From Fluviirhizobium alvei (GTDB lineage: Bacteria > Pseudomonadota > Alphaproteobacteria > Rhizobiales > Rhizobiaceae), in NCBI RefSeq assembly GCF_030551875.1, contig NZ_JAUOZU010000003.1:124001-188000 (forward strand): DNA of 64,000 nucleotides. The letters are read 5' to 3'. Within the stretch, counting starts at the first letter, position 1, and each line of letters begins with the position of its first letter. The notes beneath the pieces were generated by a model. The model saw only the letters and a program-made list of their open reading frames with translations. It had not been told where the DNA came from and ran no database searches. This document shows positions 44,218-53,265 of this stretch, piece after piece. Made by a program: the position numbers and the translations under genes.

Positions 44218-46314
44218 TCAAAATTCCCAATAATGACTGGAAGATAGAACTTCTGGTGTTTCAAATCTCAGGGATGAATCCTCATCAAGCTTTACGACAA
44301 GAAAACCGCCTTCATTTTTCGCGGCCTTGCGCAATTCTGCCACTCCACTGAAATCAAACGCGCTGATGTCAATAACGTCTCCACCATAGGATGATGAATC
44401 ACGCATGATGGAGACTTCTCCTTTCCCCTCCATGATATGGAACGTATCACGCCCATCACCTCCAGAGACCACATCATTGCCCACGCCAACGTAGATTTGA
44501 TCGTTGCCCACCTTTCCGTGGACTGTATCATTTCCGCGACCGCCATAAAGACGATCTAAACCTGAAGATCCCAAAACAAAGTCGTTGCCGTCACCACCAT
44601 CGGCGTACGCCGCACCAAGAATTTGATCGTTGCCGTCACCACCATAGGCGACCGCCGCCAGCCTAATGTAATCGTCGCCATCGCCACCGTACAATTCAAT
44701 ACCGTTTACATGGGCGATAAGTGTATCTCCACCATCTCCGCCGAACACGCGATTACCTCGGCCAAACACGGCGACATTATCGTCGCCTCCCCCGGCAAAG
44801 AGATAGGAATCTGTGTCTCTAAGGTCAATTGCATCCTTTTTTTGCGTCCCGAATATATCGTTCGCATGGCCCAGCGTAACCGTGACATTCGCCTTATCCG
44901 TGCTTGCGCCATCGGACACCGTGTAGCTGATCGTGAAGGTTTTCGTCTCGCCATGCTCGAGTGATTTCACATTGCCGCTGTCGTAGACCAGCTGGCCGTT
45001 CTTGATGGTCACCTCACCAGGCGCCCCCTTCTCAAGCGTCGCCTTGGTGATCGTCAGGCTATCGCCATCCTTGTCCGTGTCATTGCCGAGCACATCGATC
45101 TTGAGCGCCTTGTCGACATAGGCATTCGCGGCATCATCCTTCGCCACCGGCGCGGTGTTGACGGCATTGACGTCGATGGTGATGTTCTTGGCGAGTGACA
45201 GGTCGCCCGCGCTGTCTTCCAGCTGGAACCCGTAGGAGGCGAGATCGTCACCCGCCTTGTTGGTTGGCGCCGTATAGACAAGCTTTGACAATTGCCCCGC
45301 CGCGATCTTGTCGCCAACTTCAACCGCATCACCCTTGAACGTCAGCGATCCATTCGTCGCCAGCGATGTGATGACGACATATTTCAGCGTATCCCCATCG
45401 GCATCGGAGAAGGTGAAATCGCTCGCCTTGAAGCTGAAACTACCTTTCTGGTCGACATCATAGTGAACATTGTCCGTGACCGGCTTGTCGGCAACAGCAG
45501 CGATATTGAAGCTAACGCCTGCCTCCTGCGAGAAATTGCCATCGCTGTCGCGCAGTTTGAAAACCAGCCCATCATAGCCGTTGGCATTGGCATCCGGCGT
45601 CCAGACCAGATTTGAAATGTCAGCGAACGCGATTTCCTGCTCGTCGCTCACCGTCAGGCCATTGAGCTTCAATGTCCCCGTTGTCGGCAGTTCGGTGATC
45701 GTGATCGAAGTTGGCGCAGTATCCAAAGCATCGAAGAATGCAAAATCGTTTGCGCTGAACGTATAGGACGTATCCTCATCCAGCGAGGCGGTAAAACTCT
45801 GCGCGACTGGCGCATCGCCTTCGCCGAGGATCGATTCGTAACTTGTTCCGGTTGAACTATCGGACCACAGAACCGAAATCAGCCCGCTTGTATGGGTTGC
45901 GATGCCATTCAGGGAAATCGACCCCGCTGCATGGCCGGTATCGACCTGGATATCGCTGCCGATCTGGACACCGCTATTGTCATAGATGGCCAGATAGAGA
46001 TCGGAAGCCTCAGCACCCGTCGGTGTCGAGACCCAGGCGATCGCATAGCCGCCATTGAAAGCCACGACCATGGAGCTTGCATCGTCGCCACTATCCGGCG
46101 CATCGCCGACAATGCCGTTCTGTATCTTGACCGAACCACCCAGACCCAGCACCGTCTGCGTCACATCGGCGGTAGAGTTGATCTCGTCACTGAGGATGAC
46201 GGATCCACCATTCGAAAGGCCCGTGCTGCCCATCACCTCCGTCGTATTATCATAGGTCGAGGTGAAGGAATGGGCGGAAACCCCGCCGGTCTTGCTCCAG
46301 ATTGCATAGGTCAT
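44218..46314 (-). CDS. Large RTX/cadherin-like repeat calcium-binding protein
   Basis: A 698-residue acidic protein. Residues 1-140 include a unique N-terminal module (MTYAIWSKTGGVSAHSFTST). From about 170 to 510 there are several cadherin-like/tandem-95 segments (SFTASLDEDTSYTFSANDF, APVAKDDAANAYVDKALKIDVLGNDTDKDGDSLTIT). From about 530 to 640 RTX-type blocks occur (GGDGGDTLIAHVNG, GGDGNDFVLGSSGLDRLYGGRGNDT). A type I secretion-type tail follows. The start ATG at 46314 has a weak GGGGACC. A pseudogene copy of its N-terminal module lies at 48241-48486. It is probably an adhesin or surface-layer like protein. Confidence 0.83.
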   Translation of the reverse strand: MTYAIWSKTGGVSAHSFTSTYDNTTEVMGSTGLSNGGSVILSDEINSTADVTQTVLGLGGSVKIQNGIVGDAPDSGDDASSMVVAFNGGYAIAWVSTPTGAEASDLYLAIYDNSGVQIGSDIQVDTGHAAGSISLNGIATHTSGLISVLWSDSSTGTSYESILGEGDAPVAQSFTASLDEDTSYTFSANDFAFFDALDTAPTSITITELPTTGTLKLNGLTVSDEQEIAFADISNLVWTPDANANGYDGLVFKLRDSDGNFSQEAGVSFNIAAVADKPVTDNVHYDVDQKGSFSFKASDFTFSDADGDTLKYVVITSLATNGSLTFKGDAVEVGDKIAAGQLSKLVYTAPTNKAGDDLASYGFQLEDSAGDLSLAKNITIDVNAVNTAPVAKDDAANAYVDKALKIDVLGNDTDKDGDSLTITKATLEKGAPGEVTIKNGQLVYDSGNVKSLEHGETKTFTISYTVSDGASTDKANVTVTLGHANDIFGTQKKDAIDLRDTDSYLFAGGGDDNVAVFGRGNRVFGGDGGDTLIAHVNGIELYGGDGDDYIRLAAVAYGGDGNDQILGAAYADGGDGNDFVLGSSGLDRLYGGRGNDTVHGKVGNDQIYVGVGNDVVSGGDGRDTFHIMEGKGEVSIMRDSSSYGGDVIDISAFDFSGVAELRKAAKNEGGFLVVKLDEDSSLRFETPEVLSSSHYWEF

Positions 46315-46469
46315 GAAAGGTCCCCGACACATGAATTGGCAAAAGCCAGTTTAAAGTTCGTCGGGACGCTATCGGACTGCACGTTAAAGACGCACTAACA
46401 CGTTAAACTCGTCTCAAGCAAAGTTAACATCGTGATAATCTGCCCTTTCTCTCCGCGCTGAAAGAAACA

Positions 46470-46665
46470 GCCGGCAATAGCAGTTTCCGGTATGCGCGTG
46501 GTCGGGCTTCCGGGTGCGGTCATCGATCCATATCACGTGGCCCAACATGCCGTACCAGTCGCCCAAAGTGAAATCGGCGCGGGTCAGAGCATCTTCATAG
46601 CCGAGCAGCCGCGCATCTTGCCTGGAGAAGAAATCGGTTTCCCGGAGGCTCGGATTGTTGGTCGC
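46470..46665 (-). pseudogene. aroG fragment (internal DAHP synthase piece)
   Basis: About 60 codons on the minus strand match the intact aroG product in this window: [11 protein letters not shown] then LLGYEDALTRADFTLGDW, DDRTRKPDHAH, against [31 protein letters not shown] and [14 protein letters not shown] similarity is of the order of three quarters to four fifths. After HAH a frame shift breaks the alignment (NCYC for EYC). Neither the N- nor the C-terminal part of aroG is present. The rest of the 509-base gap (46315-46823) shows nothing else; the surrounding open frame is not a real gene. Confidence 0.8.
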
Positions 46666-46823
46666 AAACCTTTCTCTGTACAAACGTAGATTTCGTTGCT
46701 TATTGTTGACAATCAGCAGTAACCGAAGTGTTTTTTTGATCCTGTAGTTCCAAATCGATGGCGTATCGTTTTCCCTCATATCGATAACGCTTTGTTTTTT
46801 GAAATGAGAAAGATGCAAAAGCG

Positions 46824-48002
46824 ATGCAAAACACCGTCAATCCTGAAACGACCGAAATCAGTATCGACTTCATAGCCGGCATCATTTGGACTGCCCAATC
46901 TTCAGTATGGTTGAAAGTCGAATCCTCCGAGCTTGTGACCCTCACGGACATTTCGTCTCCGATGACCGTGAACTTCAATGGCACTGACCTGCTAGACCCC
47001 GATGGGGTCGTCACAGGTATCGGCTTTGTCGATAACGGAAAGCTTGCCTATTCGTTCGAGGGACTTTCCATAACCAAACAGACGCTTCAATACGCGTTCA
47101 ATCAAATTCTGGATGGGAATGTTTATGAATTTCGGGCTCTATTCGCAAACATCGACTGGGTACTCGATCTATCTGCGTCTACCAAGGACAACACCCTTAT
47201 GGGAACTGGCGGACAGGATAATTTCAAGGCCGGTTCTGGCAACGATTCCCTTTACATCGACGGTGGCAATGACGTGATCGATTTGGGCGGCGGTGCCGAC
47301 TCGATCTATATTAAAAACTTTTACGGATATAGCGGCGGCGGAACGACAACCGTGACCGGCGGCGCCGGATCAGACACATTCATGCTGCAATATGGCACTG
47401 ACGAATTTGACGTACAGCTCGTCGACAACGGCATGACTGTCGATCTCACCAAGAAACTCGTCGTTCCCAATGCGTATGCCATTGTTATGTCTCAGGTCGA
47501 GAATATCGAGGGCTCGTCATTCGCAGACAAGCTGCTGGGTTCGGCCGTGGCCAACAAGCTTTTTGGCAATGGCGGTATCGACGTGCTGACAGGCCGGGCC
47601 GGTGCCGACCAGCTCGATGGCGGTGCCAAGAACGATACGATTATCGGCGGTGCCGGGAAAGACCGCATGATCGGTGGAGCCGGGGCTGACGATTTCATCT
47701 TCCAGAAGTTGGCGGATAGCCGAGGTGTGCAGCGTGACGTGATCGTGGACTTCGAGGCCGGTATTGACGATGTCGATCTACGGGCGATCGGTACCGATGC
47801 GCGGAAAGACAACTTCATCTGGATCGGCGATGCCAAGTTCACCGGGCGTGCCGGCGACCTTCATTATCGACAGGTGGACAACGCGGATTCTGCAAAGGAC
47901 TTCACCTATGTGGAGGGTGATACCAATGGTGATCGTAAGGTCGATATCCTGATCCAACTGAATGGACTTGTTGATCCTACGAAGGCTGATTTCTTCCTCT
48001 GA
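46824..48002 (+). CDS. RTX calcium-binding protein with serralysin-type C-terminal domain
   Basis: A 392-residue protein. An N-terminal region of about 110 residues is followed by RTX blocks at about 130-165 (GTGGQDNFKAGSGNDSLYIDGG) and 245-295 (GNGGIDVLTGRAGADQLDGG, GGAGKDRMIGGAGADDFIF), then an M10_C-like secretion domain (IVDFEAGIDDVDLRAI, GRAGDLHYRQ, EGDTNGDRKVDILIQL) ending DFFL. There is no protease motif. The start at 46824 has no strong ribosome binding site. It stands alone on the plus strand between two aroG copies. Confidence 0.85.
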   Translation: MQNTVNPETTEISIDFIAGIIWTAQSSVWLKVESSELVTLTDISSPMTVNFNGTDLLDPDGVVTGIGFVDNGKLAYSFEGLSITKQTLQYAFNQILDGNVYEFRALFANIDWVLDLSASTKDNTLMGTGGQDNFKAGSGNDSLYIDGGNDVIDLGGGADSIYIKNFYGYSGGGTTTVTGGAGSDTFMLQYGTDEFDVQLVDNGMTVDLTKKLVVPNAYAIVMSQVENIEGSSFADKLLGSAVANKLFGNGGIDVLTGRAGADQLDGGAKNDTIIGGAGKDRMIGGAGADDFIFQKLADSRGVQRDVIVDFEAGIDDVDLRAIGTDARKDNFIWIGDAKFTGRAGDLHYRQVDNADSAKDFTYVEGDTNGDRKVDILIQLNGLVDPTKADFFL

Positions 48003-48028
48003 AGCCTGCTGCTTCCGTTAAGAAATGA

Positions 48029-48056
48029 CCGGATCTCCACAGGGGCGGAGATCCGG
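48029..48056 (+). terminator. Stem-loop after RTX gene
   Basis: CCGGATCTCC (48029-48038) pairs perfectly with GGAGATCCGG (48047-48056) across eight bases, 27 bases after the stop. No T-run follows, so it is a probable but weak terminator. The next 180 bases to 48240 hold no supportable gene; a 67-codon frame there has no recognisable domain. Confidence 0.55.
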
Positions 48057-48240
48057 GTGCCAAGTCAGCAAAGGCATAATCGGCGGCGTCCTGACGGGCG
48101 CCTCATTCTCCAAGGATGGTGGCGAGACGCCGGCCTTCGATCGAAGCGAGTTCAGGATCGCCCATGATGGCCATGTCATTGTAAATGTCTGGACCGACCG
48201 GTTGAGCATTTCCGATCCGATCTTGTGAGCTTATCGTCCG

Positions 48241-48486
48241 TCAAGACTCAACCCCGAAAGCGGCGATGTCCGGCGCGTCGCCGATAACATCGTTCTCGAA
48301 AACAACCGCGCCTCCGAAATACATGGTCTGCGCCACATCCATCGTCGAGTTCTCCGCTCTATCGAGGAGGACCGAAGCGCCATTGGAAAGCCCAACTGCG
48401 CCGAAAATGTCTGTCGTTTCGGCCTAGGTCGATGTAAAAGAATAGGCCGTCATGCCGCTGGTATTTTTCCAGATGGAATAGGTCAC
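48241..48486 (-). pseudogene. Fragment of RTX/cadherin-like protein N-terminal module
   Basis: Eighty-two codons from a GTG at 48486 to a TGA at 48241-48243 align to the N-terminus of the 698-residue protein: VTYSIWKNTSGMTAYSFTST against MTYAIWSKTGGVSAHSFTST, then ETTDIFGAVGLSNGASVLL against NTTEVMGSTGLSNGGSVIL, and GDAPD against GDAPD. An in-frame TAG occurs at 48424-48426 (codon 21). The large remainder of the gene is missing. It is a decayed paralogue, located in front of the intact aroG gene. Confidence 0.85.
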
Positions 48487-48669
48487 GAATTCCCCTTACA
48501 AATGAATTTACAATTGCAAGCTTGGCTACAGTTCGCGGAATTTGCCACCGAACGGGCCAAGAGGGCGCGAACAGGCATAGTTAAATCGACGCAAAATAAT
48601 GATCGGGAAAACATCTCTTGCATTTTGGCGACAAAACTACAAGTTGGCCATAAAAGTGTAAATTAGAGT

Positions 48670-48685
48670 TTGCGTATATACGCAA
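48670..48685. promoter_or_regulatory. Perfect 16-base palindrome TTGCGTATATACGCAA
   Basis: This palindrome lies directly beyond the aroG terminator. A related sequence, GCGCGTATATATAC, occurs upstream of aroG near 50185-50197. Its role is unknown; it may be a protein-binding site or a remnant of a duplication boundary. Confidence 0.4.
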
Positions 48686-48720
48686 TAAAAAACCGGCCCC
48701 AGCTTGGCCGGGACCGGTTT
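48686..48720 (-). terminator. Intrinsic terminator of aroG
   Basis: On the minus strand AAACCGG (48720-48714) pairs with CCGGTTT (48695-48689), with additional inner pairing of CCCGGCC and TGGGG, then a T-rich tail (48690-48686). It lies 26 bases beyond the aroG stop. Confidence 0.85.
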
Positions 48721-48745
48721 CATTCTATTGCCGAATTGGCCGCAA

Positions 48746-50119
48746 TCAGCCGTTGACGGCCAGCTTGCGCTCGTCACGACCGGCCTTGAGCTTTTCAGCC
48801 AGCAGGAAGGCGAGTTCGAGCGCCTGGTCGGCATTGAGACGCGGGTCGCAATGGGTATGGTAACGATCGCCGAGATCTGCACCCGAAAGCGCGCGCGCGC
48901 CACCGGTGCATTCGGTCACGTCATTGCCGGTCATTTCGACATGGATGCCACCCGGATGGGTGCCTTCGGCATAGTGGATCTGGAAGAAGTTCTCGACTTC
49001 GGTCAGGATCCGGTCGAACGGACGGGTCTTGTAGTTGTTGAGCGTGATCGTGTTGCCATGCATCGGATCACACGACCAGACGACCTTGCGGCCTTCGCGT
49101 TCGACGGCGCGGATCAGGCGCGGCAGATGCTCGCCGACCTTGTCATGGCCGAAGCGGCAGATCAGCGTCAGACGACCGGCTTCATTGGCCGGGTTGAGCA
49201 GATCGATCAGCTCCAGCAGGCCATCTGCCGTCAGCGACGGGCCGCATTTCAGGCCGATCGGGTTCTTGATGCCACGGCAATATTCGACATGGGCATGGTC
49301 GGGCTGGCGGGTGCGGTCGCCGATCCAGATCATGTGGCCCGAGGTGCCGTACCAATCGCCGGAGGTGGAATCGACGCGGGTCAGCGATTCCTCATAGCCG
49401 AGCAGCAAGGCTTCGTGGCTGGTGAAGAAATCGGTTTCGCGCAGGCTCGGATTGTTGTCCGGCGTGATGCCGATCGCCGCCATGAAATCCATCGTTTCGG
49501 AGATCCGGTCGGCAAGTGCGCGATAGCGCTCGGCCTGCGGACTATCCTTGACGAAGCCCAGCATCCACTTGTGAACGTTGTCGAGATTGGCATAGCCACC
49601 CATGGCGAAAGCGCGCAACAGGTTCAGCGTCGCAGCCGACTGGCGGTAGGCCATGATCTGGCGTTCCGGGTTCGGAATGCGGCTTTCCTCGGTGAATTCG
49701 ATGCCGTTGATGATGTCGCCGCGGTAGCTCGGCAGCGAGACTTCACCCTGCTTCTCGAAGGGGGCCGAACGCGGCTTGGCGAACTGGCCGGCGATACGGC
49801 CAACCTTGACCACCGGCTTCTGGGCTCCGAACGTCAGCACCACGGCCATCTGCAGGAAGGCGCGGAAGAAGTCGCGGATCGTATCGGCGCCATGTTCGGC
49901 AAAGCTCTCGGCGCAATCGCCGCCCTGCAGCAGGAAGGCTTCGCCATTGGCAACCTTGGCGAGCGAGGCCTTCAGACGCCGCGCCTCGCCTGCAAAAACA
50001 AGCGGCGGAAACTTGGCAAGACGAGCTTCCGTGGCCTCGAGCTGAGCCTGATCCGGATACTCCGGAACCTGCTGAATGGGTTTAGACCTCCAGCTTGACG
50101 GGTTCCAATTCTGTGCCAT
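48746..50119 (-). CDS. aroG: Class II 3-deoxy-7-phosphoheptulonate synthase
   Basis: A 457-residue class II DAHP synthase catalysing the first step of the shikimate pathway (phosphoenolpyruvate plus erythrose 4-phosphate). Residues [27 protein letters not shown]-like [32 protein letters not shown] and [10 protein letters not shown] are typical. AGGTGA precedes the ATG. An intrinsic terminator follows and a hairpin occurs in the 5' leader. Feedback control cannot be seen; a fragment of the same gene lies at 46470-46665. Confidence 0.95.
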   Translation of the reverse strand: MAQNWNPSSWRSKPIQQVPEYPDQAQLEATEARLAKFPPLVFAGEARRLKASLAKVANGEAFLLQGGDCAESFAEHGADTIRDFFRAFLQMAVVLTFGAQKPVVKVGRIAGQFAKPRSAPFEKQGEVSLPSYRGDIINGIEFTEESRIPNPERQIMAYRQSAATLNLLRAFAMGGYANLDNVHKWMLGFVKDSPQAERYRALADRISETMDFMAAIGITPDNNPSLRETDFFTSHEALLLGYEESLTRVDSTSGDWYGTSGHMIWIGDRTRQPDHAHVEYCRGIKNPIGLKCGPSLTADGLLELIDLLNPANEAGRLTLICRFGHDKVGEHLPRLIRAVEREGRKVVWSCDPMHGNTITLNNYKTRPFDRILTEVENFFQIHYAEGTHPGGIHVEMTGNDVTECTGGARALSGADLGDRYHTHCDPRLNADQALELAFLLAEKLKAGRDERKLAVNG

Positions 50120-50162
50120 GTCACTTCACCTGTTTGACAATTGATACGCGCTCATACGCGGC

Positions 50163-50182
50163 TTCCCGGCCCATGCCGGGAA
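50163..50182 (-). promoter_or_regulatory. Hairpin in the aroG leader
   Basis: TTCCCGGC (50163-50170) pairs perfectly with GCCGGGAA (50175-50182) over a four-base loop, about 44 bases before the aroG ATG. A TATATA (minus strand 50194-50189) and a TTGCAA at 50211-50216 with 16-base spacing could be its promoter, which would put the hairpin just inside the transcript. Regulatory role is unproven. Confidence 0.45.
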
Positions 50183-50337
50183 TGCGCGTATATATACAGT
50201 CTTAACTCTTTTGCAAAGCCCGCAAATGCCGGCTTTTGCGACCCGTCGGAGCGACGGAGATCACACCCTGTTTTCGCTTGAATTTCAGTCACACAGCGTC
50301 CCTGACGAAAAATTGCGCAGCCGGGAACCGATCTCCC

Positions 50338-50511
50338 TCAGCCGAAAAACTCGAACATCGCATAGGCGACGAGCGCAATCAGGATCAGCGGATAGATGAG
50401 CTGATCGACGAAGCCGAAGCCGCTCCGCTGCGTTTCGAGCGATTTCAGATCAGGGCCGCTCATCTCGCGGCTGATCTCAGGAGATGCCATGCGAATGTTA
50501 CGGCTGACCAT
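50338..50511 (-). CDS. Small single-helix membrane protein
   Basis: A 57-residue protein with a polar N-terminal half and one C-terminal membrane helix (LIYPLILIALVAYAMFEFF). GGGAGG is well spaced before the ATG at 50511; an upstream GTG at 50532 is less likely. No family recognised. It lies between aroG and the ABC-F gene on the same strand, separated by 93 bases from the latter. Real coding status is supported by the ribosome binding site and the membrane helix; function unknown. Confidence 0.65.
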   Translation of the reverse strand: MVSRNIRMASPEISREMSGPDLKSLETQRSGFGFVDQLIYPLILIALVAYAMFEFFG

Positions 50512-50604
50512 ATCCCATCCTCCCAGGCTCACGGTCCATCGTCACGGCGCAGAGTATAACAGAAATTCCTGATATGACGATGGTGCACCTTCACCCGCCG
50601 CCGT

Positions 50605-52194
50605 TCATCCTTTTCCGCCCAACATAATCCGCCGGTCCACACCGATGGCGGCAAGAAACCGCTCGTCATGGCTCACCACCAGCAGCGCCCCGTCATAGGC
50701 CCTGAGCCCCGCCTCCAGCGCTTCGAGCGCCTCGATATCGAGATGGTTGGTCGGCTCATCGAGAATGAGGAGCTGTGGTGGCTTCGGCCCAGCCAGCACG
50801 CAGGCAAGAGCGGCCCGCAGCATCTGTCCGCCGCTCAGCGACCGAACGAGCTGCAGCGCTGCATCGGCGCGAAAGAGGAAGCGCGCGAGCGCTGCGCGAC
50901 AATCGTTTTCCCCGGCATCCGGATTGAGCCGCAGGAAATTGTCCCGGATTGTCGATCCGCGGTCGAGAAGGCTCACCGACTGGTCGAAAAAGGTATGCGG
51001 CACCTCGACCCGCACCGTCCCCGAGATCGGCTCGATCCGACCGGTGATCACCCCAAGCAGCGTGCTCTTGCCAGAACCATTGGGCCCGGTCACCGCCACG
51101 CGTTCGGAACCGGTGATGGAAAGACTGATCCGATCGAGAACTGGCGGCGCGTCGCCATAACCCGCACGGATGGAATCGAGCGCCAGAACCTTGCGCCGGC
51201 CTGGCAGGCCGGTCGGAGGCAGCGTCATCGCCAGCGGCTGCATTATCTCGATACGGCTCCGCGCCTCTAGCAACTCAGCCTCCGCCTCCTGCCGGCGGCG
51301 TTCGGCCATGCGGGCATGATCGGCAGCACTTTCTTCGCTGCGCTGTTTCATCGCCCCGAGCAGGATCTTCGGCATGTCGCCCTTGCCGGCCTTGGCACGC
51401 CCGGCCTGGTCGCGCCTCGCCTTGCGTTCGCGGCTCATCTGCGTCTGTCGCCCAAGGTCAGCCAACTTGCGCTCGGCATCCCCCAGCGCCTGTTCGGCAG
51501 CGAGGAGCGCCTGTGCCTTGGCGGCCCGAAATTGCGTGTAGTTGCCACTGTGCCGGGTCGCGCCGAGCGAAGTCATCTCCACGATCGCATCCATCGTCTC
51601 GAGCAGATCGCGATCATGGCTGATCACCAGAGCACCACCTTTCCAGCCCGCCAGCAGGTCGATGACTGCCCGGCGGCCATCGCCATCGAGATTGTTGGTC
51701 GGCTCGTCCAGGATCAGGAAGTCGGGGTCGCTGAAAAGAAGGGCCGAAAGCGCCGCCCGCGTCTGCTGACCGCCGGAGAGCGTGGAGAGCAGTGTGGATG
51801 GCTCGGCGACAAGGCCCGTCTTCTGCAAGGCCGCCTCCATCCGCGCCTCGATCGTCCAGTCGATCTCGGACAGATCTTCGCTCGTTGCCCGTCCCGCAAG
51901 CGCCAGGGCGATCCGGTCAAGGTCCGTCCGTACGCCGAAGAGATCGGCAATGGTTGCCCCGGCCTCGGTCTGGACGGACTGGCGCAAAACGGCGATCGAT
52001 CCTTCGACGGTGATCGCCCCCTCGGATAGATGAAGCTCCCCGATCAGGAGACGCAGGAGCGTCGTCTTGCCGACACCATTCCGGCCGACCAGACCGGTGC
52101 GTTCATTACAGAAACTTAGATTGAGATTGGAAAAAAGGCTGCGCCCGTCAGGCGTCACCCAGGCAACATTCGAAACTGTGATGGAAGCAGGCAT
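50605..52194 (-). CDS. ABC-F family ATP-binding protein
   Basis: A 529-residue soluble protein with two ABC domains: Walker A GRNGVGKTT and GPNGSGKST, signatures LSGGQQTR and LSGGQMLR, Walker B LILDEPTNNLD and LILDEPTNHLD. The interdomain linker (about 225-320) is charged and helical. ABC-F proteins act on the ribosome, clearing stalls or protecting from antibiotics; this one lies in the Uup/YbiT-like or undetermined group. GGGGAT precedes the ATG at 52194; earlier TTG and ATG starts exist. No resistance context is seen. Confidence 0.88.
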   Translation of the reverse strand: MPASITVSNVAWVTPDGRSLFSNLNLSFCNERTGLVGRNGVGKTTLLRLLIGELHLSEGAITVEGSIAVLRQSVQTEAGATIADLFGVRTDLDRIALALAGRATSEDLSEIDWTIEARMEAALQKTGLVAEPSTLLSTLSGGQQTRAALSALLFSDPDFLILDEPTNNLDGDGRRAVIDLLAGWKGGALVISHDRDLLETMDAIVEMTSLGATRHSGNYTQFRAAKAQALLAAEQALGDAERKLADLGRQTQMSRERKARRDQAGRAKAGKGDMPKILLGAMKQRSEESAADHARMAERRRQEAEAELLEARSRIEIMQPLAMTLPPTGLPGRRKVLALDSIRAGYGDAPPVLDRISLSITGSERVAVTGPNGSGKSTLLGVITGRIEPISGTVRVEVPHTFFDQSVSLLDRGSTIRDNFLRLNPDAGENDCRAALARFLFRADAALQLVRSLSGGQMLRAALACVLAGPKPPQLLILDEPTNHLDIEALEALEAGLRAYDGALLVVSHDERFLAAIGVDRRIMLGGKG

Positions 52195-52351
52195 GGAAAT
52201 CCCCATTGGCAAGGCTGAGCGGCATTGCGGCGGGGTTGAAATCCACGGGTCACCATCCTGTTCGGTTGCAATGCCCCCTTCTAGGCCCGCAATGCGGATA
52301 GATCAAGGCAACCACCAACGAAATGACTTGCGGAGGCGAATATTGACGCGA

Positions 52352-52364
52352 ACGTAAACGTAAA
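52352..52364. promoter_or_regulatory. ACGTAAACGTAAA element upstream of hydrolase
   Basis: The sequence ACGTAAACGTAAA lies 32 bases before the hydrolase ATG, within a TTGACG(52343)-like promoter. Its complement resembles LiuR-type (MerR family) operators TTTACGTTTACGT known in proteobacterial amino acid and fatty acid breakdown. The rest of the 201-base gap shows nothing else. Confidence 0.35.
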
Positions 52365-52395
52365 TTAATTTGGCGCCGTCACGAGGGAGGAAACG

Positions 52396-53265
52396 ATGAT
52401 TGCGGCAACCGAGGGCCTGACGACCGATATCCATTTCCGCGCCAGTGATGGCTTTCCGCTCGCTGCGACGATCGTCGAGGGCACGGGCAATGGCCCCCTC
52501 GCCCTCATTTCCTCGGCAACCGCCACCCCGCGCACCTTTTACCTGAAATTCGCCAAGGCCCTGGTTGCTGCGGGCTTTCGCGCCGCCATGGTCTATGATT
52601 ACCGAGGCATTGGCGGCTCGCGGGTGCCCGGCGATTGGAAGGAACCGCTTCGCAAGCGCCAATGGGCGGAGCTGGATTTCATTGCCGCCATCGAAACGCT
52701 CGACAAGCTGGCGCCGGGTCACAAAATGGTCGGCATCGGCCAGTCTTTCGGCACCCAGGCGCTCGGCCTGTCGCATCGATCGGAGCGTTTCGCGCGTTAC
52801 CTCATGCTGTCGGCCATGTCCGGTCACTGGCGCTATACCGATGAGCCCGTCAAGGTCTTTGCCATGATGCAACTGGCCGGCGTACCGATCGCCGCCCTCA
52901 CCGGCAAGGTGCCGGGCTGGATCGGGCTGGGCGAAACCATGCCGGGTCGGGTCTATCGCGATTGGGCGCGCTGGAGCCGCTCCAAACACTATTTCTTCAA
53001 CGATACGAGCTTTGACGCGAGGGCCGCCTTCTCATCGGTCAAGACGCCGATCCTCGCCATCCGTCCTTCCGACGATGTCTGGGGTACGGCCCGCGCCGAA
53101 GAAGCGCTGCTCCGCCACTATGACCAGGCGCCGATCGAACGGCGAGTAGTGACGCCCGCCATGGCGGGCGGACCGATCGGCCATCTCGGCTTCTTCCGGT
53201 CGCGCTATGCGGAGACGCTCTGGCCCCCGGCCATCGAGTGGCTGGCAGGCGGCGTCAGAGCCTGA
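52396..53265 (+). CDS. Alpha/beta hydrolase (COG4757-like)
   Basis: A 289-residue alpha/beta hydrolase. The nucleophile is S in GIGQSFGTQA near residue 116, the acid is in IRPSDDVWGT near 226, and the histidine in GGPIGHLGFF near 264. GAGGAAACG precedes the ATG. It overlaps the convergent gor gene by 11 bases at its 3' end. The substrate is not known; the COG4757 type is distantly related to prolyl and lipid hydrolases. Confidence 0.87.
   Translation: MIAATEGLTTDIHFRASDGFPLAATIVEGTGNGPLALISSATATPRTFYLKFAKALVAAGFRAAMVYDYRGIGGSRVPGDWKEPLRKRQWAELDFIAAIETLDKLAPGHKMVGIGQSFGTQALGLSHRSERFARYLMLSAMSGHWRYTDEPVKVFAMMQLAGVPIAALTGKVPGWIGLGETMPGRVYRDWARWSRSKHYFFNDTSFDARAAFSSVKTPILAIRPSDDVWGTARAEEALLRHYDQAPIERRVVTPAMAGGPIGHLGFFRSRYAETLWPPAIEWLAGGVRA

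Noticed and set aside
42788-46314. Serralysin-type proteases
   Set aside because: Although the C-terminal regions resemble M10_C, no HEXXHXXGXXH zinc motif occurs in any of the RTX proteins.
46414-46818. A 134-codon minus-strand gene
   Set aside because: Only about 60 codons match aroG and both ends are missing, so it is a fragment and not a functional gene.
48025-48228. A 67-codon plus-strand frame after the RTX gene
   Set aside because: It begins inside a stem-loop, has no ribosome binding site and no recognisable domain; its C-terminal half looks protein-like but support is too weak.
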